A stretch of DNA of 64,000 nt from Variovorax sp. SG517 (GTDB lineage Bacteria > Pseudomonadota > Gammaproteobacteria > Burkholderiales > Burkholderiaceae_C): assembly GCF_013376045.1 (NCBI RefSeq), contig NZ_JABMJG010000007.1, forward strand, positions 338,433 to 402,432, read 5' to 3'. The notes beneath the pieces were generated by a model. That model worked only from the letters and a program-made list of their open reading frames with translations. It was not told where the DNA came from and did not search any database. Made by a program: the position numbers and the translations under genes. Below are positions 19,734 through 28,796 of this stretch, one piece after another. Position 1 is the stretch's first letter. Every line of letters begins with the position of its first letter.

Positions 19734-19975
19734 AGGCACAATTTTCCGGAGACGGGGCGGATTGCCGGCTTTGTCCGGCCTGCGCTGCGCGGATTGGCTG
19801 ACGCGGCAAGCCGCCTGGCCGTGCCAAGCTCGGGGGTGTTCCCGGTCATCGAGCGGGGCATCGGGCGGGATGAGGCGGAGAATGCTCTATCGTTCCCGCC
19901 TTCCACCCGACCTCGACGGCCTTTTTCTTCCTCTCATCTCCCTCTTCCCCAAGATTCGCAACCCTCAAGAACCAC
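19734..19975. other. intergenic region before opgD
   Basis: These 242 bases hold no convincing gene. The short overlapping reading frames here lack ribosome sites and homology. A T/C-rich run sits just before opgD (around 19920-19960), and a weak CCGG-CTTTGT-CCGG hairpin lies near 19764. It probably contains the opgD promoter, but no clear -35/-10 pair was found. Confidence 0.4.
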
Positions 19976-21574
19976 ATGCTTGATCGCCGATCCTTCCTTG
20001 CCGCCGGTGGTGCCGCTGCCGCACTCGCCGCCCTCGGACTGCCCGAAGAGGCACTGGCCGCCAACGGCCTGCAACTGAGCCAGCCCACCCCCTTCTCCTT
20101 CGACGCGCTGGTCGCGCAGGCGAAGGCGCTGGCCGCCAAGCCCTATGCCGCACCCGCGCCGCTGGCACCCGAGGTGCTCGAGCGCATCGACTACGACGCG
20201 CACGGCAAGATCAAGTTCGACCCGGCCAACGCCCTCTTCCGCGACGGCCCGGGCGCCTTCCCGGTCACCTTCTTTCATCTGGGGCGCTTCTTCCAGACCC
20301 CGGTACGCATGAACGTTCTGGAGAACACCGACGGCGACGCCTTCGCGCGCGAGGTGCTCTACAGCCCCTCCTACTTCTCGATGCCGCCCGACAGCCCCGC
20401 GCGCTCGCTGCCGCCCGGCGCAGGCTTCGCCGGCTTCCGCCTTCAGGAAAGCCGCCTGGGCGACCAGGGCAAGCTCGACTGGCAGAAGAACGACTGGGTG
20501 GCCTTCCTCGGCGCCTCTTACTTCCGCGCCATCGGCGAGCTCTACCAATACGGCCTCTCGGCGCGCGGCATCGCGCTCGACGTGGCGGTGCCCGACCGGC
20601 CCGAGGAGTTCCCGAACTTCACGCGCTTCTACTTCGAGACACCGGCCGCCAGCAACACGACCTCGATGACGGTCTACGCGCTGCTCGAAGGGCCGAGCGT
20701 GACGGGCGTGTTCAAGTTCGTCATGCAGCGCACCAAGGCCGTCATCATGGACATCGATGCGCGCCTGTTCATGCGCAAGGACGTGGCCCGCCTGGGACTG
20801 GTGCCGCTCACGTCGATGTACTGGTACTCCGAAACCATCAAGCCCACCGCCATCGACTGGCGCCCCGAGGTGCACGACTCCGACGGCCTGGCCATCTGGA
20901 ACGGCGCGGGCGAGCGCATCTGGCGCCCGCTCAACAACCCGACGCAAACGCGCGCATCGGCCTTCGCCGACACCAGGCCGCGCGGCTTCGGCCTGCTGCA
21001 GCGCGACCGCGCCTTCGACCACTACCAGGACGGCGTGAACTACGAGAAGCGCCCGAGCCTGTGGATCGAACCGCTGGGCGACTGGGGCGAGGGTTCGGTG
21101 CAACTCATCGAGATCCCGACCGACGACGAGATCCACGACAACATCGTCGCCTTCTGGGTGCCCAAGGCCGACGCGAAGGCCGGCTCCAGCTACAGCCTGC
21201 AGTACCGGCTGCACTGGACCGACCAGGAGCCCTTCCCGTCGCCGCTGGCGCGCTGCGTGGCCACGCGCATCGGCCGCGGCGGCCAGCCGGGCCAGCCGAG
21301 GCCGCAGGGCGTGCGCAAGTTCATGGTGGAGTTCATCGGCCAGCCGCTGACGACCGTGCCCTTCGGCGTGAAGCCCGAGGTGGTGCTGACGGCGGCAAAG
21401 GGCAAGTTCTCGTACGTATTCGCCGAGGCCGTGCCCAACGGCGTGCCGGGCCACTGGCGCGCGCAGTTCGACTTCACGCCCGAAGGCAACGAACCGATCG
21501 ACATGCGCCTGTACCTGAAGAACGGCGACCAGACGCTCACCGAAACCTGGCTGTACCAGTACCAGCCAAGTTGA
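19976..21574 (+). CDS. opgD: periplasmic glucan biosynthesis protein OpgD
   Basis: A 532-residue OpgG/OpgD-family protein needed for the backbone structure of osmoregulated periplasmic beta-glucans. The N-terminus LDRRSFLAAGGAAAALAALG is a twin-arginine signal, consistent with OpgD rather than OpgG. The mature part shows FDALVAQAKALAAKPYAAP, KFDPANALFRDG, LYSPSYFSMP and SVQLIEIPTDDEIHDNIVAF, all family-typical. No opgH or opgG is present in the window, so it stands alone here. A very strong hairpin terminator follows. Confidence 0.9.
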   Translation: MLDRRSFLAAGGAAAALAALGLPEEALAANGLQLSQPTPFSFDALVAQAKALAAKPYAAPAPLAPEVLERIDYDAHGKIKFDPANALFRDGPGAFPVTFFHLGRFFQTPVRMNVLENTDGDAFAREVLYSPSYFSMPPDSPARSLPPGAGFAGFRLQESRLGDQGKLDWQKNDWVAFLGASYFRAIGELYQYGLSARGIALDVAVPDRPEEFPNFTRFYFETPAASNTTSMTVYALLEGPSVTGVFKFVMQRTKAVIMDIDARLFMRKDVARLGLVPLTSMYWYSETIKPTAIDWRPEVHDSDGLAIWNGAGERIWRPLNNPTQTRASAFADTRPRGFGLLQRDRAFDHYQDGVNYEKRPSLWIEPLGDWGEGSVQLIEIPTDDEIHDNIVAFWVPKADAKAGSSYSLQYRLHWTDQEPFPSPLARCVATRIGRGGQPGQPRPQGVRKFMVEFIGQPLTTVPFGVKPEVVLTAAKGKFSYVFAEAVPNGVPGHWRAQFDFTPEGNEPIDMRLYLKNGDQTLTETWLYQYQPS

Positions 21575-21605
21575 AACCAAGCTCGGCGCTCAGGTGCCGG
21601 GCGGT

Positions 21606-21643
21606 CGGAAAGGCCATGGGCAAACACGCCCATGGCCTTTCCG
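21606..21643 (+). terminator. strong hairpin terminator after opgD
   Basis: A perfect 16-bp inverted repeat: the arm beginning CGGAAAGGCCATGGGC pairs with GCCCATGGCCTTTCCG across a 6-base AAACAC loop. It begins 32 bases after the opgD stop. There is no long T run, but the stem is the strongest in the window. Confidence 0.75.
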
Positions 21644-21794
21644 GCCTGCCGCCGGATTTCCGATTCCGAACTCCGGATTGTTGGCGATTCGTGAATAGAC
21701 AAATCCCGCGCGCCGTCTTGGTCCGCGTGGGGGTCGCGCCCAAACTTCTTCCAACCGACAACGCTGCACTGCGGCAACAACCAAGGAAGTAGTC

Positions 21795-22547
21795 ATGACC
21801 CTCAAGCTCGACAACAAGGTCGCCCTCGTCACCGGCGGCACCAGCGGCATCGGCCTGGCCACCGCTCAACGCTTCGTGGCCGAAGGCGCGCACGTGTTCA
21901 TCACCGGCCGCCGCCAGGCCGAACTCGACGCGGCCGTGAAAACCATCGGCCGCAACGTGACAGGCGTGCTCGGCGACGTGTCGAAGCTCGACGACCTCGA
22001 CCGGCTCTACGCCACCATCAAGCAGGAAAAAGGCCGCCTCGACGTGCTGTTCGCCAACGCGGGCGGCGGCAGCCTTGTGCCGCTGGGTCAGATTACCGAG
22101 GAGCACTTCGACAAGATCTTCGGCACCAATGTCCGCGGCCTGCTCTTCACCGTACAGAAGGCGCTGCCGCTGATGCCCAAGGGCTCATCGATTGTTCTGA
22201 ACGCCTCCATCACCAGCATCAAGGGCAATCCGGCCTTCAGCGTCTACAGCGCCACCAAGGCGGCTGTGCGGAGCTTTGCACGCAGTTGGACGGTGGACCT
22301 GAAGGACGCCGGCATCCGCGTGAACGCCGTGAGCCCCGGCGTGGTGCCGACCCCCGCCCATGAACTGCTGGGCCTCACGCCGGAGCAGGTGCAGGGCTTC
22401 ATCGAGGGCCAGGCCCAGAACATCCCGCTGGGCCGGGTCGGCACGCCTGACGAAATCGCCAAGGCCGTGGTTTTTCTGGCCTCCGACGACAGTAGCTTCG
22501 TGAATGGCATCGAGCTGTTCGTCGACGGCGGCATGGCGCAGATCTGA
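21795..22547 (+). CDS. short-chain dehydrogenase/reductase
   Basis: A 250-residue classical SDR. The cofactor motif is TGGTSGIGLATAQRF (residues 13-27), the NAG motif is FANAGGGSLVPLG, the catalytic Ser lies in NASITSIKGN, and YSATKAAVRSFAR carries the Tyr-x3-Lys pair. The C-terminal FVNGIELFVDGGMAQI is typical. Substrate is unknown; closely similar SDRs are often annotated as glucose-1-dehydrogenase-like without evidence. It is monocistronic, preceded by about 150 bases after the opgD terminator. The ATG is behind AAGGAAGTAGTC. Confidence 0.88.
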   Translation: MTLKLDNKVALVTGGTSGIGLATAQRFVAEGAHVFITGRRQAELDAAVKTIGRNVTGVLGDVSKLDDLDRLYATIKQEKGRLDVLFANAGGGSLVPLGQITEEHFDKIFGTNVRGLLFTVQKALPLMPKGSSIVLNASITSIKGNPAFSVYSATKAAVRSFARSWTVDLKDAGIRVNAVSPGVVPTPAHELLGLTPEQVQGFIEGQAQNIPLGRVGTPDEIAKAVVFLASDDSSFVNGIELFVDGGMAQI

Positions 22548-22550
22548 CGA

Positions 22551-22961
22551 TCAGCGCTTCGTGACCGAGATCAGCTCGACCTCGAAGTTGAGCGTGGCGT
22601 TCGGCGGGATCACGCCGCCGGCGCCGCGCGAGCCGTATGCGATGGAAGGCGGGCAGGTCAGCTTGGCCTTGCCGCCGGGCTTCATCTTCTGCACGCCTTC
22701 GGTCCAGCACGGGATCACGCCGTTGAGCGGGAACTCGGTGGGTTCGCCGCGCTTGTAGGAGCTGTCGAATTCCTTGCCGCTGTCGGGGAAGGTGCCGCGG
22801 TAGTGCACCTTGACCACGTCGGTGGCCGCCGGCGATGCACCGGTGCCTTCCTTGAGCGACTGGTAGACCAGGCCGCTGGACGTGGTCACGGGCGCGGACT
22901 GCGCGAACGCGGCGGGCATGGCAAGGACGGACACGAGAGCGGCACAGAAAAGAGACTTCAC
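22551..22961 (-). CDS. FKBP-type peptidyl-prolyl cis-trans isomerase, exported
   Basis: A 136-residue FKBP with a cleavable signal peptide (MKSLFCAALVSVLAMPAAFA, cut before QSAP). It probably assists protein folding in the periplasm. The FKBP core is complete: VKVHYRGTFPDSGKEFDSSY, FPLNGVIPCWTEGVQKMKPG and IPPNATLNFEVELISV. A Cys pair (PCW and TCPP) could form a disulphide. It converges on the SDR with only 3 bases between stops, and its promoter region is shared with the divergent ethanolamine permease. Confidence 0.92.
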   Translation of the reverse strand: MKSLFCAALVSVLAMPAAFAQSAPVTTSSGLVYQSLKEGTGASPAATDVVKVHYRGTFPDSGKEFDSSYKRGEPTEFPLNGVIPCWTEGVQKMKPGGKAKLTCPPSIAYGSRGAGGVIPPNATLNFEVELISVTKR

Positions 22962-22979
22962 AGAACACCTCGAAGGTTG

Positions 22980-23018
22980 GGAGACCCCGATTATGGCCAG
23001 CGGTCCATACCGGTCTCC
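22980..23018. promoter_or_regulatory. nested dyads upstream of the permease promoter
   Basis: GGAGACC (22980-22986) pairs with GGTCTCC (23012-23018), and inside it TATGG (22992-22996) pairs with CCATA (23005-23009). The two dyads have nearly the same centre, about 63 bases before the predicted sigma-54 start point. This could be an activator or repressor site. It does not match the dyads at 16808-16847. Confidence 0.4.
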
Positions 23019-23037
23019 TCATGCGCGGCCGCATTGG

Positions 23038-23053
23038 TGGAACGGCCCTTGCT
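23038..23053 (+). promoter_or_regulatory. sigma-54 (-24/-12) promoter of the ethanolamine operon
   Basis: TGGAACGGCCCTTGCT matches the consensus TGGCACG-N4-TTGCW at every conserved position but one (A for C), with GG and GC exactly 10 bases apart. The predicted start point is near 23064, about 34 bases before the permease ATG, which has an AGAGAGGAAG ribosome site. Confidence 0.75.
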
Positions 23054-23097
23054 TTGGCGAATGTGCACTGTCAACATTCACGAAGAGAGGAAGTCGC

Positions 23098-24525
23098 ATG
23101 AACTCCACCACCGCCGCCGGCACGGCCGCATCGCCTGCCCCCGCAGGCACAGGCCATCTCAAGAAGGTGCTCGGCCCCGTCCAGCTCTGGGGCATCGCGG
23201 TGGGCCTCGTCATATCGGGTGAGTACTTTGGTTGGAGCTACGGCTGGAACACGGCCGGCACGCTGGGCTTCCTGGTCGCCACGGTGCTGGTGGCGACCAT
23301 GTACACCACCTTCATCTTCAGCTTCACCGAGCTTTCCACCGCCATTCCGCACGCGGGCGGTCCTTTCGCCTACGCGCGCCGCGCCTTCGGGCCCAACGGC
23401 GGCTTCGTCGCAGGCTTCGCGACGCTGATCGAATTCGTGTTCGCGCCGCCGGCCATCGCGCTGGCCATCGGCGCATACCTCAACGTGCAGTTCCCGGGCA
23501 TCAACCCGAAGTGGTTCGCGCTCGGCGCGTACGTGATCTTCATCGGGCTGAACTGGATCGGCGTGGGCATCGCCGCGGCCTTCGAGCTCTTCGTGACGGT
23601 GCTGGCCATCGTCGAGCTGTTGGTGTTCATGGGCGTGGTCACGCCGGGCTGGACCATGGCGAACTTCGTGGCCAACGGCTGGGCCGGCGGCAGCGTGCTG
23701 AACGGCGCGGCCATCGCGGGCATCTTCGCGTCGATCCCGTTCGCGATCTGGTTCTTCCTGGCCATCGAGGGCGCGGCCATGGCGGCCGAGGAGGCGCGCG
23801 ACCCGCACCGCACCATTCCCATCGCCTACACAACGGGCATCGTCACGCTGGTAGTGCTGGCCTTCGGCGTGATGATCTTCGCGGGCGGCGTGGGCGACTG
23901 GCGCAAGCTCGCCAACATCAACGATCCGCTGCCGCAGGCCATGAAGGCCGTGGTGGGCGAGAGCAGCGGCTGGCTGCACATGCTGGTGTGGATCGGCCTC
24001 TTCGGGCTGATCGCATCGTTCCACGGGATCATCATGGGCTACTCGCGCCAGATCTTCGCGCTGGCGCGCGCGGGCTACCTGCCGCGCTACTTCGCCGGCC
24101 TGAGCCCGCGCTTCGACACGCCGCACCGCGCGCTGCTGGCCGGCGGCGTGATCGGCGTCATCGCCATCTTCAGCGACGAGTGGGTGCAGTTCGGCGGCCA
24201 GACGCTCACGGCAAACATCGTGACCATGGCTGTGCTCGGCGCCATCGTGATGTACCTGATCTCGATGGCCGCGCTCTTCAAGCTGCGCCGCAGCGAGCCG
24301 GACCTGCTGCGCACCTACCGCGCGCCCTTCTACCCCGTGTTCCCGGCCATCGCCCTGGGCCTCGGCGTGGTGTGCCTGGGCGCGATGGTGTCGTTCAACG
24401 GCATGCTCACGCTGCTGTTCATCGTGCTGATGGCCGCCGCCTACGGCTACTTCCTGCTGACATCGGGGCAGCGCGATGCGGCAGCGCCCGACGAGATGCT
24501 GTCTTCCCGGACCACCGGCTCCTGA
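23098..24525 (+). CDS. ethanolamine permease (APC superfamily)
   Basis: A 475-residue amino acid/polyamine/organocation transporter of the ethanolamine permease type. About twelve hydrophobic segments are visible. The first contains LWGIAVGLVISGEYFGWSYG, the hallmark of ethanolamine permeases, and the second the ATVLVATMYTTFIFSFTELS stretch. EGAAMAAEEARDPHRTIP is another family block. It starts the operon permease-eutB-eutC, with 19 bases to eutB. The ATG at 23098 directly follows AGAGAGGAAGTCGC; the longer frame upstream is not coding. A sigma-54 promoter lies 45 bases upstream, so expression probably depends on nitrogen status or on an enhancer-binding protein. Confidence 0.92.
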   Translation: MNSTTAAGTAASPAPAGTGHLKKVLGPVQLWGIAVGLVISGEYFGWSYGWNTAGTLGFLVATVLVATMYTTFIFSFTELSTAIPHAGGPFAYARRAFGPNGGFVAGFATLIEFVFAPPAIALAIGAYLNVQFPGINPKWFALGAYVIFIGLNWIGVGIAAAFELFVTVLAIVELLVFMGVVTPGWTMANFVANGWAGGSVLNGAAIAGIFASIPFAIWFFLAIEGAAMAAEEARDPHRTIPIAYTTGIVTLVVLAFGVMIFAGGVGDWRKLANINDPLPQAMKAVVGESSGWLHMLVWIGLFGLIASFHGIIMGYSRQIFALARAGYLPRYFAGLSPRFDTPHRALLAGGVIGVIAIFSDEWVQFGGQTLTANIVTMAVLGAIVMYLISMAALFKLRRSEPDLLRTYRAPFYPVFPAIALGLGVVCLGAMVSFNGMLTLLFIVLMAAAYGYFLLTSGQRDAAAPDEMLSSRTTGS

Positions 24526-24544
24526 CACCGGGCCCCTCCAGAAG

Positions 24545-25948
24545 ATGCTCTATCGCACCACCATCGCCGGCCAGGTCTTCGCCTTCGATGACCTGCGCCA
24601 GGTCATGGCCTTCGCAAGCCCGGCCCGCTCTGGCGACTACCTCGCGGGCATCGGTGCGGCCACCGCACAGCAGCGCATGGCCGCGCGGCACGTGCTGGCC
24701 GAAACGCCGCTCAGGCAGTTCCTCACCGAAGCGCTCATTCCCTACGAGAGCGACAACATCACGCGCCTCATCATCGACAGCCACGACGCGCAGGCCTTCG
24801 CGCCGGTGTCGCATCTCACGGTGGGCGACTTCCGCAACTGGCTGCTGTCCGACGCGGCCACCACCGCCACGCTCACAGCGCTCGCACCGGGCCTCACGCC
24901 GGAGATGGCCGCGGCAGTTTCGAAGCTCATGCGCAACCAGGACCTGGTGTCGGTCGCCAAGAAGTGCAGCGTGGTCACGCGCTTTCGCGACACCATCGGC
25001 CTGCCCGGCCATCTCTCGGTGCGCCTACAGCCCAACCACCCGACCGACGACCTGCGCGGCGTGGCCGCCTCCACGCTCGACGGCCTGCTCTATGGCGCGG
25101 GCGACGCGGTGATCGGCCTCAACCCCGCCTCCGACAGCATGCCCGTGCTCGGCCGCCTGCTGCACATGCTCGACGAGGTCATCCAGCGCTTCGAGATTCC
25201 CACGCAGAGCTGCGTGCTCACGCACGTGACCAACACGCTCAAGCTCGCCGAAGCCGGCGCGCCGGTCGACCTGGTGTTCCAGTCGATCGCGGGCACCGAG
25301 AAGGCGAACCTCTCCTTCGGCGTGACGCCCGAGCTGCTCGACGAGGCCTACGCCGCCGCGCTGTCGCTCAAGCGCGGCACCGTGGGCGACAACGTCATGT
25401 ACTTCGAGACCGGCCAGGGCAGCGCGCTGTCGGCCAACGCCAACTTCGGCGTCGACCAGCAGACCTGCGAGGCGCGCGCCTATGCGCTGGCGCGGCGCTA
25501 CAAGCCCTTTCTCATCAACACCGTGGTCGGCTTCATCGGGCCGGAGTACCTGTACGACGGCAAACAGATCATCCGCGCCGGGCTGGAAGACCACTTCTGC
25601 GGCAAGCTGCTGGGCCTGCCCATCGGCTGCGACGTCTGCTACACCAACCACGCCGAGGCCGACCAGGACGACATGGACACGCTGCTCGTGCTGCTGGGCA
25701 CGGCGGGCATCAACTTCATCATGGGCATCCCGGGCGCGGACGACGTGATGCTCAACTACCAGAGCACTTCCTTCCACGACGCGCTCTTCCTGCGCGACAC
25801 GCTGGGCCTCAAGCGCGCGCCCGAATTCGAGGCATGGCTGCAGCGCATGCAGATCACCGACGGGGCCGGCAGGCTGGCGCCGCCCTCGCCCTCTTCCTCC
25901 AACCGGCTGCTGGCCGACATGAGCGGGCTGTCCGCACTCGCGTCATGA
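24545..25948 (+). CDS. eutB: ethanolamine ammonia-lyase large subunit
   Basis: A 467-residue EutB, the adenosylcobalamin-dependent subunit that with EutC turns ethanolamine into acetaldehyde and ammonia. Conserved blocks include FRDTIGLPGHLSVRLQPNHP, DAVIGLNPASDSM, VFQSIAGTEKANLSFGV, YFETGQGSALSANANFGVDQ and PIGCDVCYTNHAEADQDDMD. Length is normal. I used the ATG at 24545 (MLYRTTIAGQVF), 23 codons inside the open frame. No microcompartment shell genes (eutK/L/M/N/S) or reactivase eutA are present, so acetaldehyde is handled in the cytoplasm. B12 must come from elsewhere. Confidence 0.96.
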   Translation: MLYRTTIAGQVFAFDDLRQVMAFASPARSGDYLAGIGAATAQQRMAARHVLAETPLRQFLTEALIPYESDNITRLIIDSHDAQAFAPVSHLTVGDFRNWLLSDAATTATLTALAPGLTPEMAAAVSKLMRNQDLVSVAKKCSVVTRFRDTIGLPGHLSVRLQPNHPTDDLRGVAASTLDGLLYGAGDAVIGLNPASDSMPVLGRLLHMLDEVIQRFEIPTQSCVLTHVTNTLKLAEAGAPVDLVFQSIAGTEKANLSFGVTPELLDEAYAAALSLKRGTVGDNVMYFETGQGSALSANANFGVDQQTCEARAYALARRYKPFLINTVVGFIGPEYLYDGKQIIRAGLEDHFCGKLLGLPIGCDVCYTNHAEADQDDMDTLLVLLGTAGINFIMGIPGADDVMLNYQSTSFHDALFLRDTLGLKRAPEFEAWLQRMQITDGAGRLAPPSPSSSNRLLADMSGLSALAS

Positions 25949-26736
25949 GCAGCCCCGAATCGCCCGTCACCCTCAACCCGTGGGCGCAATGGCGCTCGGC
26001 CACGCCCGCGCGGCTCGCGCTGGGCCGTGCCGGCTCGGGCATGCCCACCGACGAGACGCTGCGCTTCGGCTGGGCCCATGCGATGGCGCGCGACGCGATC
26101 CATGCCGCGCTCGACGCGGATGCGCTCGAGGCAGCGCTCGCCGCACAGCACTGGGAAGTGGCCCGCGCGCGCAGCCGCGCCGCGGACCGCACCGAATACC
26201 TGCGCCGCCCCGACCTCGGCCGCCAGCTCGACGAGGACTGCGCCACCCGCCTGCTCGGCGAGCGGCGCTACGGCTGCGATGTCTGCGTGGTGATCGGCGA
26301 CGGGCTCTCCTCGCTGGCTGTCGCGCGCCACGCGGTGCCCCTCCTGGCCGCGCTGCGCGCCCACCTGCCGCCCGACATCCGCTTCGCCCCGGTGGTCATC
26401 GCCACGCAGGCGCGCGTGGCGCTGGCCGACGAGGTGGGCGAGCTGTTCGGCGCGGCACTCTCCGTCATGCTGATCGGCGAGCGCCCGGGCCTGAGCTCGC
26501 CGGACAGCCTCGGCATCTACCTGACCCACACGCCCAAGCGCGGCCGGCACGACGCCGAGCGCAACTGCATCTCCAACGTGCGCCCCGAAGGCCTGCCCTA
26601 CGAGGCGGCCGCGTTCAAGCTGGCATGGCTGATGCGAGAGTCCCTGCGCAGGGGCCTGACGGGCGTCGGGCTCAAGGACGAGAGCGACCTCGCGGTGCTC
26701 GACGAGCCGGGCCGGCCTCCTTCCATCTCGCGCTGA
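25945..26736 (+). CDS. eutC: ethanolamine ammonia-lyase small subunit
   Basis: A 263-residue EutC, forming the B12-binding interface with EutB. Typical stretches are NPWAQWRSATPARLALGRAG, FGWAHAMARDAIH, DVCVVIGDGLSSLAVARHAV, GERPGLSSPDSLGIYLTHTP and CISNVRPEGLPYEAA. Its ATG overlaps the eutB stop by 4 bases, so translation is coupled and the subunits are made in equal amounts. 115 bases of non-coding sequence follow before the phosphatase gene. Confidence 0.95.
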   Translation: MSSPESPVTLNPWAQWRSATPARLALGRAGSGMPTDETLRFGWAHAMARDAIHAALDADALEAALAAQHWEVARARSRAADRTEYLRRPDLGRQLDEDCATRLLGERRYGCDVCVVIGDGLSSLAVARHAVPLLAALRAHLPPDIRFAPVVIATQARVALADEVGELFGAALSVMLIGERPGLSSPDSLGIYLTHTPKRGRHDAERNCISNVRPEGLPYEAAAFKLAWLMRESLRRGLTGVGLKDESDLAVLDEPGRPPSISR

Positions 26737-26851
26737 ACGCCGCCGGCAAGGCCGGAACTGTCACAGGCGCTTCGTACGCTCGCGGCTCTCTTTCGCACGA
26801 CTTCGAATACGACTTTTCGCACACCGCATTCACTCAAAAAGGAAAAACGCA

Positions 26852-28120
26852 ATGCAACGCCGCCTCCTCCTTCTCACGCCGCTGGCCGCGGCACTCGCAG
26901 CCACCGGCTGCGCCAGCCTGACGGCCACCAAGGGCCCGGTACTCGCACCCGCCAACTGGGACGCCTTCAACCGCGCGCAGATCGAGGGCCTGATCGCCAG
27001 CCTCGGCAAGGGCAGCCCGGGCTATGACGCCGCGAAGCCGCCGTACGTGGTGTTCGACTGGGACAACACCAGCGTCTTCCTCGACATCGAGGAAGCCGCG
27101 CTCATCTACCAGCTCGAGAACCTGGTCTTCGGCGCGACGCCCGCGCAGCTCGAGGTGGCGCTGCGCCGGAACATCCCGAAGAAGGACTTCCTGCCCGCGT
27201 ACAACAACGCGGCCGGCCAGCCGGTGAACATCGACGCCGTGGTGCCCGACATCGTTGCGAGCTACACGTGGCTCTACCAGAACTACAAGGGGCTGAAGGG
27301 CGAGCAATCGTTGGCCGTGGTGGCGTTGAGCCCGCACTACGGCGCGTTCACCACCAAGGTGCGCTACCTCTACGAGGCCATCGGCGACACCTTCGACCAC
27401 GACACGGCCTACCCGTGGGTCACCTACCTCTTCGCCGGCATGACCGAGGCGCAGGTGCGCAAGCTCACGGTCGACACCGTGGCCTGGCAGCTGAAGGAGC
27501 CGGTGGCCAAGGTCAAGTGGACTTCGCCCGCCGCGCTGCCGGGACGTGCGGGCGTGGTCTCGGTGAGCTGGAAGAACGGCCTGCGCCTGCAGCCGGAGAT
27601 GCAGCAGCTCTACGCCGCCTTCCGCAACGCTGGCTTCGACGTGTGGGTGTGCTCGGCCTCCTTCGTCGACGTGATCAAGGAGATCTCGTCGAACCCCGCC
27701 TTCGGCTACAACAACCCGCCCGAGCGCGTGCTCGCGATGGAGCTGGAACGCGACGCAAATGGTGTGATCCAGCCCGAGTTCCGCCGCGGCTACGACCAGA
27801 CGCAGGGCCCGGGCAAGACCAAGAACATCCGGCGCTTCCTGGTCAGCAAGTACGGCTACGGCCCGAGCTTCGTGGCCGGCGACAGCGAAGGCGACCAGAA
27901 CATGATGGCCGACTTCGCCGACACGAAGAAGGTGCTGATCGTCAACCGCCTGCGCGACCCGAAGACCGACATCGGCAAGTTCTCGGCCATGGCCGTGCAG
28001 AACTACGGCAAGGCCGACACGCGCTACCTGCTGCAGGGGCGCGACGACAACACCGGCTCGTGGGTGAGCTCGCAGCTGCACACGCCGCTGGGCGCGACCC
28101 AAGGCAAGGCGCTCAAGTAG
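26852..28120 (+). CDS. HAD-family lipoprotein phosphatase, PchP-like
   Basis: A 422-residue lipoprotein. The signal peptide ends in the lipobox LAATGC, with Cys at residue 20. The HAD catalytic motif I is FDWDNTSVFLDIEE (DxDxT), motif II is WVCSASFVDVIKEI and motif IV is FVAGDSEGDQNMM. The layout (FDxDNTS, the F-x-G-M/F-T block, CSAS, FGYN, AGD) parallels the periplasmic phosphorylcholine phosphatase PchP of Pseudomonas from memory. It should release phosphate from phosphocholine, phosphoethanolamine or a similar ester at the membrane. It lies 115 bases after eutC in the same direction, suggesting a feed of ethanolamine into that pathway; the substrate is an inference. Confidence 0.78.
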   Translation: MQRRLLLLTPLAAALAATGCASLTATKGPVLAPANWDAFNRAQIEGLIASLGKGSPGYDAAKPPYVVFDWDNTSVFLDIEEAALIYQLENLVFGATPAQLEVALRRNIPKKDFLPAYNNAAGQPVNIDAVVPDIVASYTWLYQNYKGLKGEQSLAVVALSPHYGAFTTKVRYLYEAIGDTFDHDTAYPWVTYLFAGMTEAQVRKLTVDTVAWQLKEPVAKVKWTSPAALPGRAGVVSVSWKNGLRLQPEMQQLYAAFRNAGFDVWVCSASFVDVIKEISSNPAFGYNNPPERVLAMELERDANGVIQPEFRRGYDQTQGPGKTKNIRRFLVSKYGYGPSFVAGDSEGDQNMMADFADTKKVLIVNRLRDPKTDIGKFSAMAVQNYGKADTRYLLQGRDDNTGSWVSSQLHTPLGATQGKALK

Positions 28121-28202
28121 CAAGAGAACGGGAGCGGCTGCACGGTCTTCGGCGCGGCTTGCCTATGATGGCTCCATCAAGGCAACCCGAACCGGAGACA
28201 AC

Positions 28203-28784
28203 ATGGCCGCAGAGCGCTACCCCCTCGCCGAACTCAAAGACCTGCCCGAAGACATCCGCACCGCGATCCTCGCCGTGCAAGAGAAAGCCGGCTTCGTGCC
28301 CAACGTGTTCCTGGGCCTGGCGCGACGCCCCGCCGAGTGGCGCGCCTTCTTCGCGTACCACGACGCGCTCATGCTCAAGGAGGAAGGCTCGCTCACCAAG
28401 GGCGACCGCGAGATGATCGTCACCACCACCAGCGCGGCCAACAAGTGCCTCTACTGCGTGGTGGCGCACGGCGCGCTGCTGCGCATCTACGAGAAGAAAC
28501 CGCTGGTGGCGGACCAGGTGGCGGTGAACTACCGCAAGGCCGACATCACGCCGCGCCAGCGCGCGATGCTCGACTTCGCGATGAAGGTCTGCGAACGCTC
28601 GCACGAGATCGACGAGAGCGACTTCCCCCCGCTGCACGCCCACGGATTCGACGACGAGGACATCTGGGACATCGCCGCCATCACCGCCTTCTTCGGCCTG
28701 AGCAACCGGCTGGCCAGCTTCAGCGGCATGCAGCCGAACAGCGAGTTCTTCCTGATGGGGCGGGTGCCTCGCGAAAAGAAGTGA
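28203..28784 (+). CDS. AhpD-like peroxidase-related protein
   Basis: A 193-residue protein of the carboxymuconolactone-decarboxylase/AhpD fold, peroxidase-related subfamily. The redox centre is NKCLYCVVAHGALL, with Cys82, Cys85 and His89. The N-terminal PEDIRTAILAVQEKAGFVPN and the C-terminal FFGLSNRLASFSGMQPNSEF are family-specific. It is likely cytoplasmic and acts in peroxide or thiol reduction. It is probably monocistronic: a TATGAT box at 28164-28169 lies 34 bases before the start, with a ribosome site CCGGAGACAAC. It converges with eptA, 12 bases between stops. Confidence 0.85.
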   Translation: MAAERYPLAELKDLPEDIRTAILAVQEKAGFVPNVFLGLARRPAEWRAFFAYHDALMLKEEGSLTKGDREMIVTTTSAANKCLYCVVAHGALLRIYEKKPLVADQVAVNYRKADITPRQRAMLDFAMKVCERSHEIDESDFPPLHAHGFDDEDIWDIAAITAFFGLSNRLASFSGMQPNSEFFLMGRVPREKK

Positions 28785-28796
28785 GCTGAGGCTGCT

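Noticed and set aside
19934..21580. 548-residue open frame antisense to opgD
   Set aside because: opgD has a signal peptide and family blocks; the antisense frame has neither.
23071..24528. 485-residue open frame antisense to the ethanolamine permease
   Set aside because: His/Asp/Arg-rich with no membrane or domain pattern, while the plus strand has a complete permease.
28164..28169. TATGAT box as a confident AhpD-like gene promoter
   Set aside because: No acceptable -35 hexamer at 16-18 bases, so it is mentioned only in that gene's entry.
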